64,000 nt of DNA. Origin: Volvox africanus. Taxonomy: Eukaryota; Chlorophyta; Chlorophyceae; Chlamydomonadales; Volvocaceae. Shown one piece after another: positions 22,867 through 33,162 of this stretch (position 1 is the first letter of the stretch; each line of letters starts with the position of its first letter). The DNA is taken from assembly GCA_030268105.1 (NCBI GenBank), contig BSDZ01000015.1, positions 310,001 to 374,000 of the forward strand. Direction: 5' to 3'. A program made the translations under genes and the position numbers. The notes below the pieces were generated by a model that was not told the DNA's origin, made no database searches, and saw nothing but the letters and a program-made list of their open reading frames with translations.

Positions 22867-23083
22867 TGACGTAGTTTGAGCTGTGTAACCTATCGTGCCT
22901 ATCGCTCCTGAGCTATTCCTCGAGCCTTACTCGCACATTCAGTTACATCAACTAAAGATACGTGTGCCCGCTGCACATAAATAGGGAAGTCGTGCAGTAC
23001 CAGTTGTACCGCAAACAATTCAAAAGCTCAGCACAGCACAGAGGTCTGACCGATACGGATGTCCTACCGCACTAATTACAACA
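22867..23083 (-). repeat. 3' LTR of a copia element (outer end uncertain)
   Basis: Just downstream of the copia RNase H stop, after a purine-rich GCGTGGGAG, the minus strand begins TGTTGTAATTAG, the usual start of an LTR. The far end was not recognised for lack of a second copy; 22867 is an estimate. Confidence 0.45.
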
Positions 23084-23172
23084 CTCCCACGCGGTCTGAC
23101 CTCGGTCGCTCCAGGATCTAACTGGAACCAAAACCACCAAAGAAAAAAATCCTAAGCCGTCGCTGTATCAAC

Positions 23173-24678
23173 TTAGCAGACGCCCATCGCACGCACGAAC
23201 TTGGAGAAAATTGGGAAAGGTAGCGGCTTGGTAAAGACATCCGCCACCATATCCTCCGATTTGCAGTACAGGAACTTAACCTCTCCTCGTGCCCCATGCT
23301 CACGAATAAAGTGGTAAAGCACATCAATGTGCTTCGACCTAGGAGTAGTTATCAAATTACTACTCATCTTAAGTGCCGCCTGGTTTTCACACTGGATCGG
23401 CACACACGGAACGCGCAGCTTCAAATCTCGCGCTAGGTGGCGAAACCAGAGCGCCTCCTTAGTCGCCGCTCCACTTGCCATGTATTCAGCGTCAGCTGTA
23501 GATGTGGCGACCGTAGCCTGTAAGCGGCTCGCCCAGCTTACTGCTCCACCCGTTAATAGAAACACGTATCCCGTCGTAGATCGCCTGGTGTCTACGCAAC
23601 CAGCGTAGTCAGAGTCGCAGTAGCCATGTAGTGTTCCAACACTCGATTTTGCTGAGTAGGATATGCCTACGTTCTTGGTACCAATCAGATACCTCAAAAC
23701 ACCTTTAGCCGCCTGCCAATGCTCAACAGTAGGCTTCGACATATAGCGGGACAGTGCTCCCACGGAGTATGAAATATCTGGCCTAGTGCCCACGGACAGA
23801 TATAATAGACTACCAACCAATTCACCATACGGAAACTGCTGTACATCCAGCCGTTCCCCAACCGCACGTAGTGCCTTTGACAACGGCACTTTGCGGGGAT
23901 TTGCCTCTTCCAGTCCATACTTCGCAACTAACTCCGTTATGAACCGCGTCTGAGAGAGCTTAAGGGTGTGCTCCTTACGATTACGTTCAATTTCGTAGCC
24001 TAGGAACACACGTGCCTCCCCTAGATCCCTAATATCAAAAGCAGACATCAGCCTATTCTTTACTGCATTCAATGTAGCCATCGATTTAGCTGAAACTAGA
24101 AGATCATCAACATAAACTAACACGTAGATGCGCTCTCCTTGCACATCCTTAAAGAACAGACCCGGGTCTGCCTGCGAAACATGGAAGCCCATTTGCTCCA
24201 GTTCTTCACGAAGTCGTGCATACCAAGCACGAGGGGCCTGTTTCAGCCCATATAACGACTTCTGCAACCGACAGACCTTCTGTTGATTTCCTTCACCATA
24301 TCCCGGGGGCTGAAGTACATACACCTCCTCCTCCAGGATTCCGTTCAGGAACGCGGTCTTCACATCCATTTGATGCAATTCCAAATCCGCCGCCGCTACC
24401 AATGCCATCAGTACACGCAGGGTGGTGTGCTTGCTCACCGGCGCAAACACTTCGTCAAAATCTCGACCCTCTACTTGTGCAAACCCTTTTGCTACCAACT
24501 GGGCCTTATACCTGACTATCTCGCCATTAACGTCACGCTTAATAGTGAACACCCACTTCACCGGCAAAGCGCGTACCCCTTTTGGCAGTTCTTCCAGGGT
24601 CCACACCTGGTTTGCCCTCAGAGACGCAATCTCTTCGTCCATTGCCTGTTTCCACATCTGGGATGCAGATGATGCCAT
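23173..24678 (-). CDS. Ty1/copia reverse transcriptase-RNase H
   Basis: This 501-codon frame begins within the RT fingers (MWKQAMDEEIASLRANQVW). It has the copia motifs AFLNGILEEEVYVLQPPG, LKQAPRAWY and the catalytic YVDDLL, followed by the RNase H part (GYCDSDYAGCVDTRRSTTGY) and ending MGVC. This is the 3' half of a copia pol. The frame is closed upstream only by one in-frame stop at 24703-24705, so an ancestral polyprotein continued across it. No integrase or Gag remains. Confidence 0.9.
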   Translation of the reverse strand: MASSASQMWKQAMDEEIASLRANQVWTLEELPKGVRALPVKWVFTIKRDVNGEIVRYKAQLVAKGFAQVEGRDFDEVFAPVSKHTTLRVLMALVAAADLELHQMDVKTAFLNGILEEEVYVLQPPGYGEGNQQKVCRLQKSLYGLKQAPRAWYARLREELEQMGFHVSQADPGLFFKDVQGERIYVLVYVDDLLVSAKSMATLNAVKNRLMSAFDIRDLGEARVFLGYEIERNRKEHTLKLSQTRFITELVAKYGLEEANPRKVPLSKALRAVGERLDVQQFPYGELVGSLLYLSVGTRPDISYSVGALSRYMSKPTVEHWQAAKGVLRYLIGTKNVGISYSAKSSVGTLHGYCDSDYAGCVDTRRSTTGYVFLLTGGAVSWASRLQATVATSTADAEYMASGAATKEALWFRHLARDLKLRVPCVPIQCENQAALKMSSNLITTPRSKHIDVLYHFIREHGARGEVKFLYCKSEDMVADVFTKPLPFPIFSKFVRAMGVC

Positions 24679-24702
24679 GGCTTCGTCATATGTCCGAGGT
24701 AC

Positions 24703-25170
24703 TTAGGGTTGCCTGGCCACTACCGCCAGATTCAAACGTTCCCTCGGTATGCCCCGGTTCACTCGAGCTGCCCTTGCCAACTCGGGAGATGCCTCCGGGG
24801 AATCCCCTGCCGTACCAGAATTTGAGCCGGAGCCAATGTTGGGGTCTTCAGACAGAGACCCATCTCCATCTTCCCCTGGCGAGGCTCCCACGATTTCCTC
24901 ATTCTCATTAGCATTGTCCTCAAACTCCAGGTCACTCTCATCCTCATCACTGTCAGAATCGCTAGCATCCATGAGTGGGGGTTCTTCCTCTTCGTCACAG
25001 TCCTCCATGAGGACATATTGCTTAGTTGGACGCGGTACGCCCACCCAGCCGAACTCCGTGTCCTCTGAGACCTTCCTCCCCACCCCCTCAACAACAAGCC
25101 AATCCTCACCTGACGTGACGACGACGCTCATCCAAGCCAGCCAGATATACACGCAATTCACCATCGCCAA
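24703..25170 (-). pseudogene. Linker between integrase and RT of the copia element
   Basis: It is in the same frame as the RT region and is separated from it by a TAA (24703-24705). It reads an acidic Ser/Asp/Glu-rich linker followed by RVNRGIPRERLNL, typical of the segment between copia integrase and RT. Upstream of about 25200 nothing copia-like is left, so the element is 5' truncated. Confidence 0.65.
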
Positions 25171-25199
25171 CGCTATCCTCCAAGAGGAAGCCTAGATAA

Positions 25200-25872
25200 C
25201 GTGAATCACCAAATTAACCGCCAAATAAAGTCACAGATGAGTGAAGTGGCGAGGCAAGAAGAGCAGAGCAGACACAGCACAGCACGCACAGCACGCACCG
25301 CACGCACCGCACAGGGAGCAGTTAGATGGATGCAGTCAGCAGGCTCCGCTGGAGGACTGATGAGGCATGCGGATAGTTATTGAGCGTGCCTGCCTCACCA
25401 TGCATACCATATGCCTCATGATGATATACTTGCATGCATGATCGGACGGAGGGCGTGCGAGCTGGGCTCAAATTGGCAACTAAAAACATATACATAGATG
25501 CATGTACATATCTAACTAGCTAGCTGTCGGCTTATAGACCAGCAGCGGGTGTTTCCTATTTATTTTTCCAATCAGGTTCGTTATCTATCATTAATACTTC
25601 ATATATATATATATACTTCATTTTCATAATAGCATGGATGCCCGTTTTTGCTTGCTTATGGCTGGTTTAGGAGTTGGTTTCTGATATTTACATACATCCA
25701 CCAATCTATCTGCATCTGCTGTGGGGCGGGGCTAATTCCATTCCGTCCATGTTAGGGGCCCTCTTGACCTATCTATCTGTTATTCGTAATCCTTTCTTTA
25801 TTTCGTGTATGTACGCCCTGCCTGGCAATGAAGTGGCGTCGTGACGGGATGGACCTCATCAGACCAGGACGG
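25200..25872. other. Spacer between copia remnant and G2 remnant
   Basis: It contains a CAGCACG/CACGCAC simple repeat (25276-25315) and an (AT)n run near 25601-25615. No gene or transposon end was recognised. Confidence 0.5.
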
Positions 25873-26297
25873 TGATGTACAGGGAACCCAATGAAGGGTG
25901 GTATCAAAAGATACCGGTTGTTGTGCCAGAGCCCCATTATATAGCATCACAGACCAAGTCGTACTTGGTATGCTGTAGGACCTCGAATCGGGTGTGACCT
26001 TCAGAAGTAACTACGACAATCGGAAAATCAGTGGACCAGGAACCAGGTGTTCCACCTTTTACCATTCAGTCGGTAAAAGACCCAGTCCATACAAGTTATG
26101 GACTACCGACAGGTTCGGTATTTCGGGAGGATGGTTAGTAATGGCGGCTGGCGGCTGCAACGTAATCCTGATTAGCCATGGGATTATGAAATGGGTACAA
26201 ACGGTTAAACTGGTAGTTAGTTAAATTATGATTATTAACAATTAACAGCTTATTATTATCTCTTAAGCGTTTTCTGAAATACATTAAGGATACAACA
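25873..26297 (-). repeat. 3' LTR of the minus-strand G2 remnant
   Basis: About 425 bp, starting TGTTGTATCCTTAATG at 26297 on the minus strand. It resembles the 439-bp G2 5' LTR (30368-30806), e.g. both carry GGTATCTTTTGATACC in the same sense, but it is clearly diverged. Confidence 0.7.
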
Positions 26298-26686
26298 ACT
26301 ATTTCCCCTCTAGATGCAGCGTCCTGATGCATGAGAAGAATGCAGGTAGGGCAGCATCAGAGAGAGCCCTCCTTAGTCTGTGCCCGTAGTCTCCCGTAGG
26401 CTGTCCGTAGGCTGTATCCCTCCTTAGTCTGTGCCCGTAGTAGGGGTTTCAAGTCAGGGTTGAAGTTACGTGCCGGTTCCCAGCTATTGTGCTCAGATGA
26501 ATACCCGGACCACTTAACCTGGTTGGCGCTGGCGCTTACCCTTGCCAAGACGTCGTGCACGGTAACCTAGGATACATTTGACAGCATACAGGGTCTGCTT
26601 GCCCGACAGCCAGGTAGAGGGGCTGGCAGGTTGGATGCTTTTGTTAGCCTCAGGCAGGTATGGGTGTATGAGAGCAATATGGAATG

Positions 26687-27230
26687 TGTTGTATTGGTGC
26701 GTTGATTGAGGCGACCTAACAAGACGAAAAGCGAACGCAATTGATGCATTTCTATAAAAAAATATTTTTTTACATATTTAACCAGTTATGCATTGCGTAG
26801 TCCATGCAATTGAGATTCTTTGCCTTGCTAGGGTTCATCACACTTGCGGATCGCCGATCTGGTGTGAGATGTACGGTGTATCGGTATCACGAGTATAATA
26901 TGCACGATGACGGCCGAATAGCTTAAGTTTTTTAGCCCTAATTCGGATAATCTTTGATATTATCATAAGCTATAATACGATGTTATTGGCCCGAGCCAAG
27001 CTTGCACACCGTTAGCCGGTTAGATGATGATCGCCTGTCATCGGTTCTGATAGCCGAATGCACCATATCGCGTCCAATTGACTGTAAGTTGTAACCTTTT
27101 CGCTCTGAAGTCTTCCGCTGGCCCTGAGATCGCGTCCGAATGCTTTGGTCTGTGTTGTGAGCATTCAGTCCTTGGCACTTAACGTCCAGACGTGTAGATA
27201 AGCGCATGAGTAGCGAAGAGGAATACAACA
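26687..27230 (+). mobile_element. Solo LTR (family L2), 544 bp, target duplication GAATG
   Basis: It begins TGTTGTATTGG and ends GAATACAACA, and is flanked by GAATG at 26682-26686 and 27231-27235. The interrupted target is the G2 integrase; removing the LTR and one GAATG restores the alignment with G2 around 39850. A solo LTR arises by recombination between the two LTRs of a full insertion. Confidence 0.88.
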
Positions 27231-27664
27231 GAATGTGGGGTGAATGCGTAGGCCAGATAGGAGCTGCAACTCTACAGCCACCGAGCCTACCATACGCACT
27301 ACAGGGTAAGGCCCCATGAAGCGTGTTAATAACTTACAGGATCCATTAGCCAGGGAGCGTAGATTTTTCGTGCTGAACATGACCAGCTTGCCCATGGTGA
27401 AGATGACATCCTTCTTGGACTTGTTATAATAGTCGCCTGTTGCTGTGCAGCTTCCAGGCAAGCTTTAGCGTCAGTTAGACGGGACACGAAAGACTTAGCA
27501 AACGTCTTTGCAGCTGGTATGTTGATGTCCAATAGACACCAGACAGGTAAAGCAGGGTTAAACCCATAATTCAGAACGGGCTATTGCCAACTGATCAGAT
27601 AATGGCATTGTTAATGGCAAACTCAGCAGTGGTTAGGTATGTATCCCATGCAGTAGGTGTGCGA

Positions 27665-28497
27665 TGTTGTGCTACGGTTCGTTTCCCGCCAATGCGTAGG
27701 TCAATGCGACACTACAAGGCGATGTGCTGACTTGATGAATGATTGATGAATAAGAATGAACTTGCATGAACATAAATGTATTTGCATACATTTATATATG
27801 TTTGGCATGTTACCATTATACATCGCGACATATCCCATTGCATCATGGCTGATCCGCCTAACATGCATGAAATCTCGATTAATTGAGAAGCGCATTATGC
27901 TCATGCTATGAAACTATAAGTAATATTATTTGATATAATATTACATCATTATGGCATACGTCGGGAACGCCGCACTCGTCGTGATACATGCCTTGCAACC
28001 GAATATCGTTATTCGGACCCTTGCATCATGCGAATGCCGGAAAGGCTTATCGGTTGTTATACGTAGACATCGCCGATACGCAGTAGGGTTGTCACACTCA
28101 GGATCGGCCTCCTAGTGTGAGTTGTACGGCGTAGCGATGCTGCGAGTATAACAGATGCGAGGACGGCTAAGTAAGGCAAGACATTTTGATACCGGAGAAC
28201 ACTTCTGTGTTCAATATTATTAATGCTAACCGCTCTCATACTTAGCCCGAGCTAAGCCTGAGCTTTGCTTGTCACTGCCGCGTGATGATTGCTTGCTTCC
28301 GGCGCTGACGGCAATTACATCCATTGCATCGCTTCAGTCTGTATTATTGTAAGTTATATCTCTTCTTGTCTTGAAGTCTTCCGCTGTCTCTGTTTGCTCT
28401 CGCTTGCCTTGCTGTACTTGCAAGTCCTCGCGCATGGGTATCGAAAGTCTTCAGACGTGCAGATATCTATGAGCAAACCTGAAGGAGAGGTACAACA
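27665..28497 (+). mobile_element. Solo LTR of family G1, 833 bp, target duplication TGCGA
   Basis: It begins TGTTGTGCTACGG and ends GGTACAACA, with TGCGA at 27660-27664 and again at 28498-28502. The length equals the LTR at 40551-41383. The insertion lies inside the G2 integrase remnant, so it post-dates that element. Confidence 0.92.
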
Positions 28498-28578
28498 TGC
28501 GACCCCCAAAGTTGTGGAGCATGTCACCCAGGACACGGTTAACGTGCTCTGTCTGCCCATCAGATTGTGGGTGGTAGG

Positions 28579-28781
28579 TGTTGTATCCCTCTTTGCTGCT
28601 CATGCACTTATCTGCAAGTCTAAACGTTAAGTGCCAAGTGCCGAATGCTCACAAGACAGACCAAAGCTTTCAGACGCGATCTCAGGGGCAGCAGAAGCCT
28701 TCAAGAGTGAAAAGGTTATAACTTACACTCCAATAGATGCAATGTGGAGCAATCGGCTATCAGAACTAACACCGGGCGATC
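28579..28781 (-). repeat. Fragment of an L2-family LTR
   Basis: On the plus strand it starts TGTTGTATCCCTC and parallels the reverse complement of 27230-27030 (for instance the GTTAAGTGCCAA region). It breaks off where the G3 LTR begins at 28782, so G3 probably inserted into it. Confidence 0.7.
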
Positions 28782-29713
28782 TGTTGTACCACGGTTCGAT
28801 CGCCGCCCATGCGGAGGTAGACTCAAGTCCACCGAAGTATGAGCAAATGTGACACGAGCATGCTAGTGTGATATATCCGCGTATATCAAGCTAGATTAGC
28901 ATCCCGCACCGTTACTGACCTTGTAATTCAGAAGCTGACTCTAGCATTGTTTCTATTTCACGCCATAATTTCAAATAACGAACTTTGCAACCAACTAATC
29001 ATAGCAATATAGCTAACCCGATTGAGTTAATTGCATAGCAAAGGATGCGCTGTGACATCGCGCTCTCAGTCAAATATGTTTGACTCGAGGTCAACACCGA
29101 TGCACGACACCATTATGGCATAATCCGTCAAGTAATAATATTTGATATATTATTACATCATGTGTATCATGAATCAGGAGCGCATGCAGGAATGCGATGA
29201 TCGCAATGGTTAGTCGGCAACTGAATATCGATATTCAGACCTTTGCACCTTACATACGTTGCATCCATTTACCTCATGAATTACACGATGATCAGAAGAA
29301 TGCTCTGATAGTACTCGATTGGGATCCAGTGTGATTTGTTCTGCACATCGGCATCACGAGCATGATAGGTGTGAGGATGGCCGCCTAGAGACCGAAGTCT
29401 ACGCGACGACTACTTTGGATAAGTACTCGCGTACTTAACTCTGTCTCATTCACATACGTACGTTATATCCATTTTTATTGGCCTGAACTATTCCGGCACA
29501 TCACCATCAGCCGTATGATGAATGCTGCCCGTGGGGTCTGACGGCCTACTCTTGTACAACTGCAATCACTGTAAGTTGAATCTTTCCTTGCTCTAAAGTC
29601 TTCCGCTGTCACATCACTCACATTGAAGTGCTTTGCTGTTGGTAAGCACGTGGCACTATAATCTAACACCCAGACGTGCAGATCTAGTGCATGAGTGAAG
29701 GAGAGATACAACA
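28782..29713 (+). repeat. 5' LTR of G3, 932 bp
   Basis: It begins TGTTGTACCACGG and ends GAGATACAACA. It shares a TAATATTATTTGATAT-like core with the G1 LTR (around 7030 and 27910). It is followed by a TGGTAGCGAGAT primer site. Confidence 0.8.
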
Positions 29714-29717
29714 AATT

Positions 29718-29729
29718 TGGTAGCGAGAT
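29718..29729 (+). promoter_or_regulatory. Primer-binding site of G3
   Basis: TGGTAGCGAGAT sits four bases after the LTR end, differing by two bases from the G1 and G2 site TGGTATCGAGAC. Confidence 0.6.
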
Positions 29730-29781
29730 GGTTCCATTCACGGGCTGTCTCATTGTCCCATAGCGGAAGTGGGTTCTCACG

Positions 29782-29856
29782 ATGGCGAGCCCGTTAGATA
29801 CTTACGCCGAGGATCTTGGCCGTGCTGTATTGCATGTCGCTGCTTCCGGTTTGTGA
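29782..29856 (+). CDS. Short leader ORF of G3
   Basis: 24 codons, MASPLDTYAEDLG and so on, ending LHVAASGL and TGA. It is the counterpart of the 31-codon leader ORF in G1b (903-998), at the same distance class from the primer site. It may be a leader peptide, or the N-terminus of Gag joined by splicing. Confidence 0.45.
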   Translation: MASPLDTYAEDLGRAVLHVAASGL

Positions 29857-30367
29857 TTGCTGCTGTCCCTTTATAGTTTACCGCACTTGTTGTGTGAGCT
29901 TGCGCTCTGAGTTGCAGGTGAAGCTAGTGGTCCGGCACTTTTTGTGCAGCTCCTGGTTTCGACTTGTGTTCTGATCAGCTAAAGGTTTTGATCGTGCGGA
30001 CTACAGGGACCAACTGAGTACGTATTTGTTGTGTGTAGGATAGGGGGGTACATCACCCGTGGCCACTAACCTGGCAGTCCCTACCTTCCCCGGTATTTCG
30101 GGGCACCCTCATCCAGTCTCCCATGCCGACTTCTCCGAAATCAGTGGTTTTCCCAGGTTCAGCACCCAGCGGAATCTGCCGAATCAACTAAGGCGTCAAC
30201 TCCGCTACTGGTCAGCTCACAGGCCACTTTAATTGGGGTCGTCACCGTCCATCGGCATGGGGGCGCCCTGCCCTTAACTTTGGGTCTTTGGCCCGCTCTC
30301 GGTCGGGGTAGAATCTGGAACTCCAGGGGCATATTAGTCGTGCCATAACAGTCGTGCCTGAACACAG

Positions 30368-30806
30368 TGTTTATCTTTAATGCACTTCGGTAAATCATTT
30401 AGATAAAATAATTATCTGTTTATTATTTTATAATATAATATATTTAATTATCAGTTTAGGGTTTTAGGGTTTTAGGATGTTTCATGTTCCCATCTGGCAT
30501 TCGATTTGTGGATTTGGTCTCGGCTGTCGATGACCAATGCTAACCGACTTCCTGAAACATCCGAACCTGTCGGTTACTCCATAACCTGTATGGAGTGGGC
30601 CATTTACCGACTGAATGGTAAATGGTGGAACACCTGGTTCCTGGTTCACTGAATCTCCAGTTGAAGTGGTGACTTCTGAAGGTCATGCCCGGTTCAAGGC
30701 CTTATGGCCTCTCAAGTACGACCTAGTCGGCGGCTCTACTTTATCGGGCTCTGGCACAACAACCGGTATCTTTTGATACCACCCTTCGTGGGTACCATAT
30801 ACAACA
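30368..30806 (+). repeat. 5' LTR of G2
   Basis: 439 bp, beginning TGTTTATCTTTAATGC and ending ATATACAACA. The 3' LTR at 40245 starts TGTTGTATCCTTAATGC and is alike thereafter, apart from a small insertion near 30465-30478. Confidence 0.8.
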
Positions 30807-30809
30807 AGC

Positions 30810-30821
30810 TGGTATCGAGAC
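30810..30821 (+). promoter_or_regulatory. Primer-binding site of G2
   Basis: TGGTATCGAGAC, three bases after the LTR end and identical to the G1 site. Confidence 0.7.
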
Positions 30822-30953
30822 TGTTCCTCCCTGGGACGTCTCGTCAAGTCTTCCGCTGAAATCTTTTCAAGCCTTCTCAAGTCTTCCTGTGGTAACCGCT
30901 CAAGCCACTGTAAACGCGCAATGCGCTCAGGCCACTCAAGCTACCCTATTAAA

Positions 30954-31413
30954 ATGGACATTGACCATGACCTTCCTCCTGCCGACATCCCTCTGAACAT
31001 GGAGACACTGCCTGAGGAGCTGAGGGCCGCCATTTTCGCTGCAGCTACTACCGGACATGGCCTTCGACGACCCTGACGAGGAGACCCCGGCGCCCCCGAC
31101 CAAAAATCCGCGGGCTGCATCCGTTCGTACAGGCACCAGTGGGCACGATGATCAGCCGCGGGAGGTTAAGGGCGCCGGTAAGTCTAAGAGGGGCGGCGGA
31201 CAGCAGGGGAGGCACTTGGCCCCAAAAGGGGGCCACGTGCAGAAGAAAGGGCCAAAGCAGAACCTGGCGGAGTATTTGACCACATTCAAATGTACTACAC
31301 GGGAGTTCCATTTTCGTAAACATGGGATGTGCCTCCGTTGTGGTTCCGACCAGCATAGGGTCGACTCCTGCCCAATGCTGGGGGCGGAGAAAACCAAGGG
31401 TAAGGACCATTAG
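30954..31413 (+). pseudogene. Gag of G2 with the capsid core deleted
   Basis: An ATG at 30954 opens a short frame (LPEELRAAIFAAATTGHG) that stops near 31077. The overlapping frame 31057-31413 carries the Gag C-terminal part, rich in Lys/Gly/Gln, with a canonical CX2CX4HX4C zinc knuckle (CLRCGSDQHRVDSC). The whole capsid domain seen in G1 (about 200 residues) is absent, so an internal deletion has joined the N-terminus to the nucleocapsid. Confidence 0.7.
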
Positions 31414-31461
31414 GAACTTGCCCAGGCTGGTATAGAGGGATCACCACCTGGGGTCTTTGCT

Positions 31462-32102
31462 GTGAGCCGGATGGTAGCTAAGTGCCGTGCAGTACGGGCT
31501 CTTTTGCCCTCTGTTTTAAACCAAGTGGAGCAAATGATAGGGAGACGTTTTTCTTTTGATGCACGAACTGTCCATGCCGGCTTTGATGGCTTTTGTAATC
31601 TGTTTGAGCCTCAAGGTCGCCCCCTATCCTCCGCTAACTTGGGTGGGCATACCATCTTGTTCACTCCCTCTTCACTCTGCGAGCTACAGAAACAATTAGC
31701 TCCCTTTAGGGCATGCAAACTTCAACACCCTGATACCTCAGCATGCATCTTGCTGCCGGAGTATGTGTCCCAACGCAACCCTTCTTTTCTGGCGGGAATG
31801 CAACGGGTCTTAAGGTATAACCCAGGGACGGCTCTTTTCCATAGTCTTGGTATGGCAGGTGAGGTCGTTCAGCTCCCAGGAAGCCCATACTTTGTTGACG
31901 TCTGGTTTGCTGCTCCTAAACCGGTTCAGGAGGGCTTGCCTGAGACTGAACCCTGTATCTCAGTTTTCTGCTTGCCTAAAACTGCTGCCCTGATAGGTGC
32001 TGGCGTACCCCTGATCACCGTAAGTACGGCAGGTCGTACGTTCACTGCCCTAGCCGACTCTGGAGCCAGTGATGACTTCATTTCGGCATCAGTGGTTACG
32101 CA
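31462..32102 (+). pseudogene. Protease region of G2, 5' half
   Basis: The frame matches the linker and protease of G1 and includes the active site, here LADSGASDDFIS (DSG instead of DTG; both occur in active retropepsins). It is interrupted at 32102 by the DNA transposon and resumes at 36739 with the rest of the protease domain. Confidence 0.8.
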
Positions 32103-32637
32103 CGTCTGTATTTTTTCGGATCGACTATAGCGCGCAACATCGGCTAATAGTCGATTGGGGGGCATAGTCGATCTATAGTCGACCTCAACTATAGTCGTAT
32201 ACTATAGTCGACATCGTCTATAGTCGTCCGACTATAGTGCCGACTATAGCCGTCTGTAATTTTTTGATCGACTATAGCGCGCAGCATCGGCTAATAGTCG
32301 ATTGGGGGGCATAGTCGGAACTATAGTCGACCTCAACTATAGTCGTCCGACTATAGTGCCGACTATAGCCGTCTGTAATTTTTTTGATCTATTATAGCGC
32401 GCATCATTGGCTAAAAGTCGATTGGGGGGAAAAGTCGGAACTATAGTCGACCTCAACTATGGTCGTCCGACTATAGTGCCGACTATAGCCGTCTGTTTTT
32501 TTTCTGATCTACTATAGCGCCCAGCATCGGCTAATAGTCGATTGGGGGGAAAAGTCGGAACTATAGTTGACCTCAACTATAGTCATGTACTATAGTCGAC
32601 ATCAACTATAGTCGTCCAATTATAATGCCGACTATAC
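32103..32637 (+). repeat. Left subterminal tandem repeats of the DNA transposon
   Basis: Four units start with CGTCTGT at about 32103, 32251, 32370 and 32490 (period about 119-148 bp). Each carries GCGCGCA, GGCTAATAGTCGATTGGGG and several ACTATAGTCG palindromes. The start of every unit resembles the terminal inverted repeat itself, so the end has been amplified. Confidence 0.85.
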
Positions 32638-33162
32638 CTGGTACAGGCAACAGCTAACAAATTTGAGATTCTCGCAGCGTTTTTTCATGCCACACTGCTT
32701 AGGAAGTAGTGCCTACAATGGATAATATCCATCCTCTCAGCCCCTAACAGCTCCGACGTTCACCTAGCACTAAAGTCGCACGCTTGTCCTGGGATAAGAT
32801 TATTGCAGCCAAAAGAAACAGGTGTTTATGAAGCAATTTTTTACCTACACTATTCTCACGTGCAACCAATGTCTTAAACTCGTCAGCTACCATTTGAAAT
32901 TGTTTTGTCCAGTGTGGGACCATGGCAGACGACGCAAGCTTTACCTAGGAACATAAGACTCGGAACTCGGAGTTTCAGCCATATTAATTCTGAATGTGTG
33001 CTGAATTCGGGAAGCAGAATTTGGCTGCTTCCCGAAGCCTGCTCTGTCGCCATACTACGCGCTCGCGTTATACGGCAAGCGAATAAGGTTGCCATTTTAT
33101 ATTCGGGTTTGCATAGAATAGTTGTAGGCATTGCGTCACCCGGAGCGTAGACGACATCACAG

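Larger units (their letters stand above)
25873..28578 (-). mobile_element. Ty3/gypsy family G2 remnant, 3' end, split by LTR insertions
   Basis: On the minus strand, integrase fragments run into a chromodomain (SASANQVKWSGYSSEHNSW), a purine tract (GAGGGGAAAT) and a diverged G2 LTR (26297 down to 25873). It is clearly older than the plus-strand G2 copy at 30368-40550. Two solo LTRs (26687-27230 and 27665-28497), each with a perfect 5-bp target duplication, and an LTR fragment from 28579 interrupt the integrase. Confidence 0.8.
26298..28578 (-). pseudogene. Integrase-chromodomain remnant of G2 family
   Basis: Surviving pieces (minus) are 28578-28503 (HPQSDGQTEH-type core end), 27659-27236 (integrase C-terminal domain, with FVSRLTDAKACLEAAQQ and FMGPYPVVRMVGSVAVELQL) and 26681-26298 (KQTLYAV-like segment and chromodomain). 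All are interrupted by indels and the nested LTRs. No complete enzyme is encoded. Confidence 0.7.
28782..30367 (+). mobile_element. Ty3/gypsy element G3, 5' portion
   Basis: A complete 5' LTR, a primer-binding site and a leader with the short conserved ORF are present. The element is then cut by the 5' LTR of G2 at 30368. The leader from about 29750 to 29950 aligns with the G1b leader (1060-800, minus), so G3 and G1 are relatives. What lies at 30060-30367 was not recognised. No pol part of G3 is seen in the window. Confidence 0.75.

Noticed and set aside
32103..32637. CRISPR-like regular repeats
   Set aside because: Units are about 120 bp with palindromic subrepeats and no unique spacers, sit at the end of a transposon, and the genome is eukaryotic.
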